64,000 nucleotides of DNA. It comes from Pontiella sulfatireligans (GTDB taxonomy: Bacteria > Verrucomicrobiota > Kiritimatiellia > Kiritimatiellales > Pontiellaceae). Position numbers and translations under genes: made by a program. Shown piece by piece: positions 17,561 to 27,285 of the stretch (within the stretch, counting starts at the first letter, position 1; each line of letters begins with the position of its first letter). The stretch spans positions 3,100,001 to 3,164,000 of the forward strand of contig NZ_CAAHFH010000001.1 of the NCBI RefSeq assembly GCF_900890705.1, read 5' to 3'. The notes beneath the pieces are model-generated. The model searched no databases and was not told the origin of the DNA. It worked only from the letters and a program-made list of their open reading frames with translations.

Positions 17561-17666
17561 GGAAATTTCCTAACAAGAATTTAACGCACTATAGGGAGCC
17601 GCAGCCGCCGCGCCAATCCCTCATTCCCTTAAACTAATGCCCGTTGCCGCCTACATGCATTTTTAT

Positions 17667-18410
17667 TCAGGATACATACTGCTTGCGGTATTCCTTGGGC
17701 GAGACCCCCATGATCTTGCGGAAGTTGCGCGTGAAGTGCGAATGGTCGTAAAAGCCGCAGTCGAGTGCAATCGTTGCAATGGTGTCGTTGCTGGCGGTCA
17801 GGCGCAGGCTGGCGGCGCGGATGCGCACGTTCATAATATGCTTGAGCGGCGAAATCTGGAACACCTTGCGGAACCGGCGCTCAAACTGGCTGATCGAAAG
17901 ATGTACCAGAGCTGCCAGCTCCTTGATTTCAATGGGGCGCGAATAGTTGTCGCGAACAAACTCGAGGACCGCCCGCATCTCCGTATAGGGGCGCAGTGCA
18001 AGACCGGCGCGGGTGATGTCGCGGGCTGTACCGGCCAGACCAATGATCTCCCCGCCGATGGAATAGACGGGCACTTTGCAGGTAATGAACCAGTTGATCG
18101 AGTTTCCGGGATCCGGAGCCAGCTCGACGCGGTCGATAATGCTTTCCCCCGTCTCCATCACATAGTTGTCGTCCTGCACATAGCTTTCGGCACGGCCCAG
18201 CGGGAAAAAGTCGAAGTCGGTCTTTCCGATAATGTCGGATTCGGTGGTGGCCCCGCACTGCCGCACAAAATGGTCGTTGCCCATCACGAACCTGCCCTCG
18301 CGGTTTTTCGCAAAGAAATAAACGTCCGGCAGATGGTTGAACAACAACTGCATTTGCTGCGGGCTGTGCATCCGTGCAAGAAAGCCGGCTTTATAACTAA
18401 CTGAGTCCAT
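17667..18410 (-). CDS. PAS-domain AraC-family transcriptional regulator
   Basis: 247 residues from MDSVSYKAGFLARMHS at 18410. Residues about 15-135 form a PAS sensor (LPDVYFFAKNREGRFVMGND ... GKTDFDFFPLGRAESY ... VPVYSIGGEIIGLAGTARDIT). Residues about 145-245 form the AraC double helix-turn-helix (IEIKELAALVHLSISQFERRFRKVF, then IATIALDCGFYDHSHFTRNFRKIMGVSPKEYRK). It is transcribed divergently from the MFS transporter gene and probably controls the catabolic run. The signal sensed is unknown. Confidence 0.93.
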   Translation of the reverse strand: MDSVSYKAGFLARMHSPQQMQLLFNHLPDVYFFAKNREGRFVMGNDHFVRQCGATTESDIIGKTDFDFFPLGRAESYVQDDNYVMETGESIIDRVELAPDPGNSINWFITCKVPVYSIGGEIIGLAGTARDITRAGLALRPYTEMRAVLEFVRDNYSRPIEIKELAALVHLSISQFERRFRKVFQISPLKHIMNVRIRAASLRLTASNDTIATIALDCGFYDHSHFTRNFRKIMGVSPKEYRKQYVS

Positions 18411-18560
18411 TTTGCGTGCCCTTCTATTTATGCCGAAAATATACAATTATGAGCAGATCATCTACAAGACAGTTTGCGGTAATTTAATTAATTTGTAGGC
18501 TTATTGCGGATAGGCTCCGCATGTATTGAGGATGTGTTAAGTACAAGGGAGAATTAGGTT
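18411..18560. promoter_or_regulatory. Divergent control region, AraC regulator / sugar-transport operon
   Basis: 150-base AT-rich gap between divergent genes. Two direct TTGCGG boxes (about 18473 and 18503, in TTTGCGGTAATT and ATTGCGGATAGG), about 31 bases or three helical turns apart, would suit an AraC-type dimer. GGGAGAATTAGGTT before 18561 supplies a weak ribosome site. No clear -35/-10 pair could be fixed. Confidence 0.4.
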
Positions 18561-19796
18561 ATGGATTATAATATCTGGACACAGGTGGTTGGACTAAGTG
18601 GTGCATTCGGATTGGGCATGTGTTTCGCCGTTCTCGGATCAATCGCGGTAAAGATGATGCCGCGCATGAACATTGACCAAGCTAAGTTTGGCACAATGAT
18701 CTCGGCGTTCATGTTCGCCTGCCTAATCGCATCGCTCGTTGTGGGCGTAATGATGGATTCGCTGGGCTACAAGACCGTTGCGATCACCGGCTTTGTGGCG
18801 GCGGCGGCGGCCATCCTATTGCTCGCGAAGGCCAAGAGCTTCGGCCCCGGCTTGATCGCCTGCATCCTGCTGGGCGTGGGAGCGATGGCGTGCAACACAA
18901 CCGGCAACGTGCTCGGTACCGCCGTAGTGAGCAAGATGTTCGACGGAGACATGGCGTCGGCCAACAATCTGGTTAACGTATTTTTCGGCCTCGGCCTGTT
19001 CCTCACGCCGTTTCTGGTGAGCTTTCTCTTTAACAAGGTATCCTACGAGAAAGCCGTATCCGCGCTCGGCATTGTAATCCTTATTCCACTTGCGTTCGCT
19101 GTCATCGCCAAATATCCAGAAGCGCCAGCCGGCTTCGCCCTTGGCGACGCGTTCGGTCTGCTGAAGGAACCCGCCACCATACTGGCGGCCTTCATCCTGT
19201 TCTGTTATATCGCGCTTGAATCCAGTTTCTGCAACTGGCTCGCGCCGTTCGGCAAGGAAGTCCTCGCGAACGAAAACCCGGACATGGACTCCGAGAAAGT
19301 GGACGCCACGGCCGCCCGACTGCTCTCCGCGTTCGCTATCGCGATGATGGCTGGCCGGCTGATCACCAGCTTTTCCGGCATCACCAAGTTTGGCGGCTGG
19401 CTCATCGCGGGCGCCGCGGTATTGGCCGCAGTAATCATTGTCATCATGACCGGAACGAAGAGCTCCAAGGCGGCGTACGCGTTGGCGGCGGCGGCCGGGC
19501 TAATATTCGCCCCCGCCTTCCCCACCACCGTCGGCGTCACGTTCGCCAAGTTTGGCGGAGGCAGCGGCAGCCTCTTCGGCATCATCTTCGCGGTCGGCCT
19601 GGCTGGTGGCGTAATCGTTCCGAAGGCGATCGGCAACATGGCGGGCAACTCGACCATCCAGAAAAGCCTCAAACTGCTGCTTCCGGCCTGCGCCGCTCTC
19701 GCCCTGCTGGCCATCGGCCTGCACTACGTGAAAGGCCCCGCCGATACCGCACTGGAAACCCCCGCGCCCCAGACCATTGAAGCGGTGGCCGAATAA
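18561..19796 (+). CDS. MFS transporter, sugar-type
   Basis: 411 residues with about 12 hydrophobic segments in two halves. The first loop carries the MFS-like DSLGYKTVAITG motif after TM2. NNLVNVFFGLGLFLTPFLVSF in TM5 resembles FucP/YfkL-like sugar permeases. A charged loop (PFGKEVLANENPDMDSEKVDA) lies in the middle. First gene of the catabolic run, directly opposite the PAS-AraC regulator. Likely imports the sugar or glycoside product handled by the following enzymes. Substrate not predictable. Confidence 0.85.
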   Translation: MDYNIWTQVVGLSGAFGLGMCFAVLGSIAVKMMPRMNIDQAKFGTMISAFMFACLIASLVVGVMMDSLGYKTVAITGFVAAAAAILLLAKAKSFGPGLIACILLGVGAMACNTTGNVLGTAVVSKMFDGDMASANNLVNVFFGLGLFLTPFLVSFLFNKVSYEKAVSALGIVILIPLAFAVIAKYPEAPAGFALGDAFGLLKEPATILAAFILFCYIALESSFCNWLAPFGKEVLANENPDMDSEKVDATAARLLSAFAIAMMAGRLITSFSGITKFGGWLIAGAAVLAAVIIVIMTGTKSSKAAYALAAAAGLIFAPAFPTTVGVTFAKFGGGSGSLFGIIFAVGLAGGVIVPKAIGNMAGNSTIQKSLKLLLPACAALALLAIGLHYVKGPADTALETPAPQTIEAVAE

Positions 19797-19823
19797 CCTT
19801 TTAAACTACTACAGGAGTTAACC

Positions 19824-20984
19824 ATGGACAGAAAACTACGTATGGGAATGATCGGTGGAGGCCCCGGCGCCTTCATCGGCGATGTACACCGCAAAGCGGC
19901 CCGCCTCGACGGCCAAATTGAAATCGTCGCGGGCGCCTTTGATATCGACCCGAAAAAATCAAAACAGATGGGCCAGGAACTAGCGATCAATCCAAAGCGC
20001 GTCTATGGCGACGTTGCGACTATGATCGAGAAGGAGCTGGCGCTGCCGGAAGACGAACGCATCGATTTCGTTTCTGTCTGCACGCCGAACCACACCCACT
20101 TTCCGATCGCCAAGGCATTTCTGGAAGCCGGCTTCAACGTCATGTGCGAAAAGCCGATGACGCTGTCCGTTGCCGAAGCCGAAGAGCTGAAAGTGGCTGT
20201 CCAGAAATCCAAGAAGGTTTTCGGCCTGATGCACAACTACACGGCCTATCCGATGGTCAAGCTCGCCAAGGACATGATCAAGCAGGGCGACATCGGCAAG
20301 ATCCGCAAGGTCATCGTCCAGTACCCGCAGGGCTGGCTCGCCCGCGCCGCGGAAAAAGAAGGTTCCCAGCAAGCCGAATGGCGCACCGACCCGAAAAAGA
20401 GCGGCGCCGCCGGATGCATGGGCGACATTGGAACCCACGCCGCCAACCTCGCCGAATACATCACCGGCTTGGCCATCAAGGAAATCGCCGCCGACCTGAC
20501 GACCTTCGTCAAGGGCCGCCGACTCGACGACGACGGCAGCTGCCTGCTTCGTTTGAGCAAGGGCGCTAAAGGCTTGCTGCACGCCAGCCAGGTTTCGATC
20601 GGCCAGGAAAACAACCTCGCCATCTGGATCCACGGCGAAGACGGCAGCATTGAATGGCATCAGGAACACCCGAACTGGCTCTACGTCGACTCTCTCGGCG
20701 CACCGACCCAGATCTGGAAGCGCGGCAACGACTATGTCGGCGAAAAGTCCGAAGCCGCCGGCCGGGCCACGCGCCTGCCCTTCGGCCACCCGGAAGCCTT
20801 CCTCGAAGCCTTCGCAAACAACTACTGCAACTTCGCGGACACCATCCGCGCAAAGAATGCCAAAAAGAAACCGACCGACGTCGAAAAGGATTTCCCGGGC
20901 ATCAAAGAAGGCGTTCTCGGCATGAAATTCATCGAAGCCGTAGTAGAAAGCAGCAAGAACAACGCTGCGTGGACGAAACTGTAA
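19824..20984 (+). CDS. Gfo/Idh/MocA-family oxidoreductase (cytoplasmic)
   Basis: 386 residues; AGGAGTTAACC precedes the ATG. Rossmann start RMGMIGGGPGAFIGDVHRKAA, then DFVSVCTPNHTHFPIAKAFLEAGFNVMCEKPMTLSVAEAEEL, whose EKP lysine is catalytic. GDIGTHAANLAEYITG carries the family His/Asp pair. Lacks a signal peptide. NAD(P)-dependent sugar dehydrogenase, plausibly oxidising C3 of a sugar as in ThuB-like enzymes. Sits between transporter and sugar isomerase. Confidence 0.9.
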   Translation: MDRKLRMGMIGGGPGAFIGDVHRKAARLDGQIEIVAGAFDIDPKKSKQMGQELAINPKRVYGDVATMIEKELALPEDERIDFVSVCTPNHTHFPIAKAFLEAGFNVMCEKPMTLSVAEAEELKVAVQKSKKVFGLMHNYTAYPMVKLAKDMIKQGDIGKIRKVIVQYPQGWLARAAEKEGSQQAEWRTDPKKSGAAGCMGDIGTHAANLAEYITGLAIKEIAADLTTFVKGRRLDDDGSCLLRLSKGAKGLLHASQVSIGQENNLAIWIHGEDGSIEWHQEHPNWLYVDSLGAPTQIWKRGNDYVGEKSEAAGRATRLPFGHPEAFLEAFANNYCNFADTIRAKNAKKKPTDVEKDFPGIKEGVLGMKFIEAVVESSKNNAAWTKL

Positions 20985-20985
20985 T

Positions 20986-21050
20986 TTAGTGCTTAGTGGA
21001 TGAGTTCTTGGTGCTTAGTCAATCGGGCGCCAAGAACCAAGCACTAGGAA
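20986..21050. repeat. Degenerate heptad inverted array A
   Basis: Between the oxidoreductase and isomerase genes: repeated 7-base units of the TGCTTAG / TTCTTGG type facing their complements (CCAAGAACCAAGCACTA), able to fold as a long imperfect hairpin. It belongs to the family of heptad-type intergenic repeats seen several times in this window. Confidence 0.6.
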
Positions 21051-21074
21051 CCTTCCAACTAGGAGACCAAAGTT

Positions 21075-22067
<993 letters not shown>

Positions 22068-22088
22068 AAACCATAAGTCCCGACTCAG

Positions 22089-22126
22089 ATCAGGCGGATC
22101 AGACCGATCCGTCTGATTTCTTTTTT
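22089..22126 (+). terminator. Hairpin with T-run inside the catabolic run
   Basis: Stem ATCAGGCGGATC / GATCCGTCTGAT (22089-22117, one G-U type mismatch) followed by TTTCTTTTTT. It could attenuate transcription between the isomerase and the Tat-exported oxidoreductase. The stem also looks like a pair of facing heptad repeats. Confidence 0.55.
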
Positions 22127-22145
22127 GAAAGGAAATGAGAACGTT

Positions 22146-23429
22146 ATGAAAATTCATCCATCCAGAAGAAACCTGCTGAAATCCTCGGCAGTTTTGGGCG
22201 TGGCGGCGGGTTTCCCGGCGATTGTGCCCTCCACGGTGCTGGGCGCAACAGCCCCCAGCAACCAGATCACCATCGGCGGCATCGGCACCGGCTCCATGGG
22301 CATGGGCAACCTGAAAGGATTCCTGAATGCCAGCGGCACCCGCCTGCTCGCCGTCTGCGACGTCGATAAAAAGCACCGCGCTACAGCCAAAAAGACCATC
22401 GACAACAAATACGGCAACACCGACTGCGCGGAATACAACGACTACCGCGAACTGCTCGCCCGCGACGACATCGACGCCGTCTTCCACGCCCTGCCCGACC
22501 ACTGGCACGGCATCATCTGCGTTGCCGCCGCCAATGCCGGAAAAGACATCTATGGCCAAAAGCCGCTCGCCCGCACCATTAAAGAAGGACGCGCCATCGT
22601 CGATGCCGTCGAGCGCAACGGCGTCATCTGGCAGACCGGCAGCCAACAGCGCTCCGACTCCCGTTTCCGCATGGCCTGCGAACTGGCCCGCAACGGCCGC
22701 ATCGGGAAAGTCGTCCGCGCGGAAGCCGGCCTGCCCGGCGGCTATGGCGGCGGTTCGGCCAAACCGGTCCCCGTTCCCGAAGGACTCGACTACGACATGT
22801 GGCTTGGCCCGGCTCCAGAACAACCTTGCCGCGACTTTAAAAACGGCGGCCCCCACTGGAACTGGCGCTGGGTGCGCGATTTTTCCGGCGGACAAATCAC
22901 CGACTGGTCGGGACACAATATTGACATTTCGCACTGGGGCCTCGGCCTCGACCGCACCGGTCCCGTAGAAGTTTCGGGCACCGGAAAGTTTGCCGACCAC
23001 GACTTTTTCAATGTCATCACCGAATTCGACTTTGATTTGAAGTATGCCGGAGGCGAGCACATCAACGTTTCCAACAAACATCAGACCGGCGTCCGGTTTG
23101 TGGGCGAAGAAGGTTGGATCCAGGTCACCCGCACCAAGATCGTGGCCAGCCATCCAAGCATCCTGAAAGATCCGATCCCCTCCAACGGAATCCATCTCTA
23201 CGAAAGCCGCGACCACCACAAGAACTTCCTCGACTGCATCCGCAGCCGCAAGGAAACGATCTGCCCGGCGGAAGTCGGCCACCGCTCCATCAGCGCCGGC
23301 CTGCTTGGCGAAATCGCGATCTACACCGGTCGCAAGCTCAAATGGAACCCCGAAATCGAAGAGTTCATCGGCGATCCTGTTGCCGACGGGCTGCTGTCCC
23401 GCTCCATGCGCGAACCTTGGGTCATTTAA
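22146..23429 (+). CDS. Tat-exported Gfo/Idh/MocA-family oxidoreductase
   Basis: 427 residues from MKIHPSRRNLLKSSAVLG at 22146; the frame is open to 22125 but the Tat motif (SRRNLLK) favours this start, with GAAAGGAAATGAG upstream. A twin-arginine signal ends near TVLGA. Rossmann motif ITIGGIGTGSMGMGNL, then AVFHALPDHWHGIICVAAANAGKDIYGQKPLARTI, with QKP in place of EKP. DWSGHNIDISHWGLG carries the Asp/His residues. The C-terminal part is typical of Planctomycete/Verrucomicrobia periplasmic dehydrogenases. Probably oxidises a sugar in the periplasm. Confidence 0.92.
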   Translation: MKIHPSRRNLLKSSAVLGVAAGFPAIVPSTVLGATAPSNQITIGGIGTGSMGMGNLKGFLNASGTRLLAVCDVDKKHRATAKKTIDNKYGNTDCAEYNDYRELLARDDIDAVFHALPDHWHGIICVAAANAGKDIYGQKPLARTIKEGRAIVDAVERNGVIWQTGSQQRSDSRFRMACELARNGRIGKVVRAEAGLPGGYGGGSAKPVPVPEGLDYDMWLGPAPEQPCRDFKNGGPHWNWRWVRDFSGGQITDWSGHNIDISHWGLGLDRTGPVEVSGTGKFADHDFFNVITEFDFDLKYAGGEHINVSNKHQTGVRFVGEEGWIQVTRTKIVASHPSILKDPIPSNGIHLYESRDHHKNFLDCIRSRKETICPAEVGHRSISAGLLGEIAIYTGRKLKWNPEIEEFIGDPVADGLLSRSMREPWVI

Positions 23430-23448
23430 AACAGAAGGAATTTTGATC

Positions 23449-24327
23449 ATGAAAAAAACCATCACCGTGCTATCCATCGTCGCACTAGCCTCTTGCGCCA
23501 TTGCCGCACCCAACAAAAACAAGCAAGGCCCAGCGAAGCCGGAAAACATCAAAAAAGTCAAAGCGGCGCTGCCGGCCAAGGCGCCGGCCAAGCCAAAAAA
23601 AATGCGCAAGATCCTGATCGTGTCCCGTTGCGAAGGCTATGTGCATAAAAACATTGCACTCGGCGTTGAAGCCTTAAAACTGCTTGGCGAAAAAACCGGA
23701 GCCTACACCGCCGAAGAAACCAAGGAACTCGATGTTTTCAACGACAAGGATCTGGCGAAATACGACGCCGTCCTGTTCATGAGCACCACCAAGCTCGATC
23801 CCACGCCGGAACAGCGCGCCGCGCTGCTGAAGTTCATCCGCGGCGGAAAAGGCATCATCGGCATTCACGCCGCCACCGACAACTTCTACAAATGGGAAGA
23901 AGGCGCAACGATTATGGGCGGCCTCTTCTGCGGTCATCCGTGGACGGCGGGCTGCACGGTGCAGGTCAAGCTCGACGAGCCCGACCACCCCATCAACGAA
24001 TGCTTCTGCGGCGAATCGTTCAAGGTGAAGGACGAGATCTACCAGTTCAAAGATCCCTACTCGCGCAAAAACCAGCGCATCATCACCAGCCTAGACATGA
24101 GCGACCCCGACACCAAAGCCGTCAAGGGCGGCAAGCCCGGAGCGGTCACACGCACCGACGGCGACTTTGGCATCACCTGGGTGCGCCCCGAAGGCAAGGG
24201 CCGCGTGTTCTACTGTTCGATGGGACACAACCACCACATCTTCTGGGACAACCGCATCCTGCAGCACTACCTTGCCGGCATCCAGTACGCCCTCGGCGAC
24301 TACAACGTGCCGGATCAAATTAAATAA
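23449..24327 (+). CDS. Secreted ThuA-like domain protein
   Basis: 292 residues from MKKTITVLSIVALASCAIAA at 23449, behind AGAAGGAATTTT. A signal peptide is followed by a Lys/Ala/Pro-rich linker (about 22-50). The ThuA-like glutamine-amidotransferase-type fold follows: RKILIVSRCEGYVHKN, YDAVLFMSTTKL, RGGKGIIGIHAATDNFY, GGLFCGHPW, DEPDHPINECF, GITWVRPEGKGRVFYCSMGHNHHIFWD and the C-terminal HYLAGIQYALGD. ThuA-type proteins are linked with keto-sugar metabolism. Placed after the Tat-exported dehydrogenase, so both probably act in the periplasm. Confidence 0.9.
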   Translation: MKKTITVLSIVALASCAIAAPNKNKQGPAKPENIKKVKAALPAKAPAKPKKMRKILIVSRCEGYVHKNIALGVEALKLLGEKTGAYTAEETKELDVFNDKDLAKYDAVLFMSTTKLDPTPEQRAALLKFIRGGKGIIGIHAATDNFYKWEEGATIMGGLFCGHPWTAGCTVQVKLDEPDHPINECFCGESFKVKDEIYQFKDPYSRKNQRIITSLDMSDPDTKAVKGGKPGAVTRTDGDFGITWVRPEGKGRVFYCSMGHNHHIFWDNRILQHYLAGIQYALGDYNVPDQIK

Positions 24328-24338
24328 GGAACTTTCCA

Positions 24339-26312
24339 ATGAAACGAATCATTGTATTTAGCTTGTTGCTGACGGCCGCTGTTTCCTATGCGCAGTTCGA
24401 CGCCCTCCGCACGCTCACTCCCGAACAGGGCCAGGACGTGCGCCGCCCGGTTGAAGCAAAAATCTTTGCATCCACGCAGGAAGAGCTTGCCGCCCACGAA
24501 GCGGCGCTGCTCGAAATATTCCAAGCCTCGGACACGACGCTCGAAGGCAAGCAGTACACCTGCCGCATGTTGCGCCACTGCGCGTCCGAAGCCAGCGTGC
24601 CGGTTCTTGAAAAAGAACTGCTCAATCCGGAACTCTCGCAGTTTGTGCGCCGCGTTCTTCAAGGCCTGAAAGCGTCCTCCGCCAACGATGCCTTGATTGC
24701 CCCGCTGCCCGCTGCCAGCAATAAAATCACAGCTGGCATCATCGGTACGCTCGGCCAGCGAGGTTCCGAGCAATCCGTCAAAACGATTGCCCCCTACCTT
24801 GAAAGCGAAAACGCCGAGATCCAACGTGCTGCCATCACTGCCCTCGGCAACATTGGCGGAAAAAAGGCGCGCAAGGCGCTGGCTGGCGCCAAGGTTGACT
24901 CGAAATTTTCCAGCGAATGGAAAATGGCGCAGATTAAAAGCGCCGAGAAGTTGAAGCCGCGCTCGGTTCTCTTCTTTAGGTCCAACCCCGCGCTCAAGGT
25001 GTACAAAGCATTTCTGGACGATGGCGACGAAAACATCCGGTGCGCAGCGCTGGTCGGCGTCGCCAAAGCCGATGCGGACGAAGCAGCGGATATGGTGCTG
25101 GCTGAGTTGAATTCAGAAAACGCCCGCATCCGCAATACCGCTCTTGGACTGCTCGCCGTTCTTCCGAGCGACGAGCTCGTTGAGGAAATTGAAGAACTGG
25201 ATACTCCAAGCCAGATTCTGGTGATCAGCGAACTTTCCGACCGCAAGGCCACAGAAGCCGAAACTGTTGTACTGAAGCTTGCAGCAAGCGAAAACGCCGC
25301 GATCAAAACAGCCGCCTTCCAAGCATTGGAACACGTGGGCGGCGCAGCATCCATCCAGCCGTTGATTGACGCCGCCCTTGACAATGCCGATGCGTACAAC
25401 GCGCTCTGCGGGCTGAACGCCACCGGCACCGACGTTGCGGTAATCCAAGCCTTGGAAACGACCAAAAACGAAAAGGTAAAGGTCAAGATGCTTGAGTGCC
25501 TGACTGCTCGCCAAGCCAAGACCGCTCTACCCGCTTTCGTGACGTTGGCCAAAGGCGACTGGAACCGGACGAGTGCCTCTGCAATCAGCGGCATGGCCAG
25601 TCTGGTCTCGGAGAAAGATTTCTCCATCTACGCCGACATGATGCTTTCCACGGACAATAAGAAAAAAATCATGGCCCTGGAAAAATCAATCGCCACCGCC
25701 GGCCAGCGCCTGCCCGACACCACCGCCTGCGCCCTCCCGCTCATCGAAGCCTACGACAAAGCCAAAGGCGAAGCCAAATATGCCATCATCCGCTCGCTCG
25801 GAAGCATTGGCGGCGATGCTGCCCGAGGGCTGCTGACGCAGGCGATGGCTAGCATCGACCCAAAGATCCAAGACGCCGCCATCCGCGGCCTTGCCAACTG
25901 GCCAAGCATGGATGTGGCCGGCCAGCTGCTCCAGCTGGCCACGGCTGCAGCAGACGATAAACATCGCGTGATTGCCCTGCGCGGCTACATCCGCCTCGCT
26001 GGAACAGTGCCCGATTTCAAGCCGGCATTCGCCATGTGCCAGAAAGCGCTCGCCACAACGGATCGGCCAGCCGAGATTAAAAGCATCATCAGCTGCGCCA
26101 AACGATTCAAAGAACCGCAGGTTCTCGACTTCCTTGCTGTGCAGCTCGACAATCCCGAAGTGTTCACGGAAGCCGGCTGGGCCATCTGCGAGATTTCCGG
26201 CCATTGGAAACTCAAGCAGCCTTCCATCCCGATCCTCCAGCGCATCGCCGAAACGGATGATCAAATACTGGCCAAGGAAGCCAAGAAAAGGATCAAGGAC
26301 AACCAAGGCTAA
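24339..26312 (+). CDS. Exported HEAT-repeat protein
   Basis: 657 residues with a signal peptide (MKRIIVFSLLLTAAVSYAQ). Nearly the whole chain is built of 30-35-residue helical repeats (for example IQRAAITALGNIGGKKARKAL, IRCAALVGVAKADADEAADMV, IKTAAFQALEHVGGAASIQPL, AKYAIIRSLGSIGGDAARGLL, IQDAAIRGLANWPS). HEAT/PBS-lyase repeats serve as binding scaffolds. It has no enzymatic motif. Last gene of the catabolic run, 11 bases after the ThuA-like gene, so probably a periplasmic partner of those enzymes. A 36-bp palindrome follows. Confidence 0.88.
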   Translation: MKRIIVFSLLLTAAVSYAQFDALRTLTPEQGQDVRRPVEAKIFASTQEELAAHEAALLEIFQASDTTLEGKQYTCRMLRHCASEASVPVLEKELLNPELSQFVRRVLQGLKASSANDALIAPLPAASNKITAGIIGTLGQRGSEQSVKTIAPYLESENAEIQRAAITALGNIGGKKARKALAGAKVDSKFSSEWKMAQIKSAEKLKPRSVLFFRSNPALKVYKAFLDDGDENIRCAALVGVAKADADEAADMVLAELNSENARIRNTALGLLAVLPSDELVEEIEELDTPSQILVISELSDRKATEAETVVLKLAASENAAIKTAAFQALEHVGGAASIQPLIDAALDNADAYNALCGLNATGTDVAVIQALETTKNEKVKVKMLECLTARQAKTALPAFVTLAKGDWNRTSASAISGMASLVSEKDFSIYADMMLSTDNKKKIMALEKSIATAGQRLPDTTACALPLIEAYDKAKGEAKYAIIRSLGSIGGDAARGLLTQAMASIDPKIQDAAIRGLANWPSMDVAGQLLQLATAAADDKHRVIALRGYIRLAGTVPDFKPAFAMCQKALATTDRPAEIKSIISCAKRFKEPQVLDFLAVQLDNPEVFTEAGWAICEISGHWKLKQPSIPILQRIAETDDQILAKEAKKRIKDNQG

Positions 26313-26333
26313 CATTCCGCATTCAGCCGAAGG

Positions 26334-26369
26334 GTAAATCCAAAGTGACGATCGTCACTTTGGATTTAC
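26334..26369. repeat. 36-bp perfect palindrome, copy 1
   Basis: Perfect inverted repeat with half-site GTAAATCCAAAGTGACGA. It lies between the convergent ends of the HEAT-repeat gene and the coiled-coil orphan gene. Same family as copies at 26888 and 27248. Confidence 0.92.
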
Positions 26370-26391
26370 TTTTCTCATCTACAACAACATC

Positions 26392-26859
26392 CTATTCCGG
26401 CGGGACGTGCGCGACGGTGATGTATTCCTTCATGGTCTTTGTGAACGCGCCCTTGAACTCGTCGGCCGAAACCGTCTGCTCATGAAGCGCCTCCTTCACC
26501 TTGTCGGGCGACGGGCTGCCGATCCGCCCGAGCAGCGGCGCCAGCTCGCTTCCAAGGTTTGGAAGTTCCGCCTTCAGCTTGCGCATATCCGGTTCGAGGA
26601 TCGATTCATAGCGGTCGCCAAGACGCGACCGAAGCACCTCTTCGTCATATTCCACCAGCGGCACGCTTCGGTAGCTGATTTTCAAATGCTCGCCGGCCAC
26701 CTCTGGAAACCACACCCGCTTCGCCTCTCCGCGCAGATGCACCTTCAGTTTTTCCTGCAGTGCATGCTTGCGCTCCTGTAGCTCCCGCTCCTCCTGCTGG
26801 AGTTTCGTATATTCCTCCAACACCTCCGCCATTTCACTCGTCAGTTCAACCTTTTCCAT
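26392..26859 (-). CDS. Coiled-coil protein of unknown function
   Basis: 155 residues that I do not recognise. Residues about 10-45 (EVLEEYTKLQQEERELQERKHALQEKL) are a strong coiled coil rich in Glu/Gln/Lys. The middle (HLKISYRSVPLVEYDEEVLRSRLGDRY, EPDMRKLKAELP) is reminiscent of phage host-nuclease-inhibitor or recombination-accessory proteins, but that is only an impression. It sits among palindromic repeats and next to DUF6429 and an SNF2 remnant, an accessory neighbourhood. Confidence 0.6.
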   Translation of the reverse strand: MEKVELTSEMAEVLEEYTKLQQEERELQERKHALQEKLKVHLRGEAKRVWFPEVAGEHLKISYRSVPLVEYDEEVLRSRLGDRYESILEPDMRKLKAELPNLGSELAPLLGRIGSPSPDKVKEALHEQTVSADEFKGAFTKTMKEYITVAHVPPE

Positions 26860-26887
26860 AACCGTTTTCTCCCGTCATTTCATCGGC

Positions 26888-26929
26888 ATGGTAAATCCAG
26901 ACTGACGATCGTCACTTTGGATTTACCAT
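26888..26929. repeat. Palindrome of the same family, copy 2 (imperfect)
   Basis: Extends to 42 bases (ATGGTAAATCC ... GGATTTACCAT). The left arm reads CAGACTGAC where the other copies have CAAAGTGAC, leaving two internal mismatches. Lies between the coiled-coil gene and the DUF6429 gene. Confidence 0.85.
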
Positions 26930-26963
26930 TCCCATGTTTTTCACCCATCAGAATTACCTGTTC

Positions 26964-27209
26964 CTACTCTTCTTCCTCAAACAACTTTTGGAACAGCCCC
27001 TTGGCCTTCTGATAGCCCTCTTCGGTCATAACAACGGATTTCGCCTTTCCCTTTGGATCACGGATCAAGCCCTTTTCATGGAGCCTCTCCATAGTATCCC
27101 AATCGAATCCTTTCCATGCCCGCGCCCCGGCATCCTCGTATCGCTCCCACACCACCAAATAGAGCAAAGCGAGCGTGGCTTCGTCAATTTTGTTTTGGTT
27201 AGCTTTCAT
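26964..27209 (-). CDS. DUF6429-family protein
   Basis: 81 residues. IDEATLALLYLVVWERYEDAGARAWKGFDWDTMERLHEKGLI, followed by KGKAKSVVMTEEGYQKAKGLFQKLF, matches the DUF6429 pattern (winged-helix-like, frequently beside transposase genes). GGAAAAAG lies upstream. Function unknown. Flanked on both sides by palindromes of the 36-42-bp family, so this gene could have travelled as a small unit. Confidence 0.8.
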   Translation of the reverse strand: MKANQNKIDEATLALLYLVVWERYEDAGARAWKGFDWDTMERLHEKGLIRDPKGKAKSVVMTEEGYQKAKGLFQKLFEEEE

Positions 27210-27247
27210 TCTTTTTCCTTTCTGGTTCCTACTTGAACAGATCTATA

Positions 27248-27285
27248 GGTAAATCCAAAGTGACGATCGTCACTTTGGATTTACC
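27248..27285. repeat. 38-bp perfect palindrome, copy 3
   Basis: Half-site GGTAAATCCAAAGTGACGA, perfect over 38 bases. It supplies the stop codon (27270-27272) and last residues of the SNF2 remnant. Confidence 0.92.
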
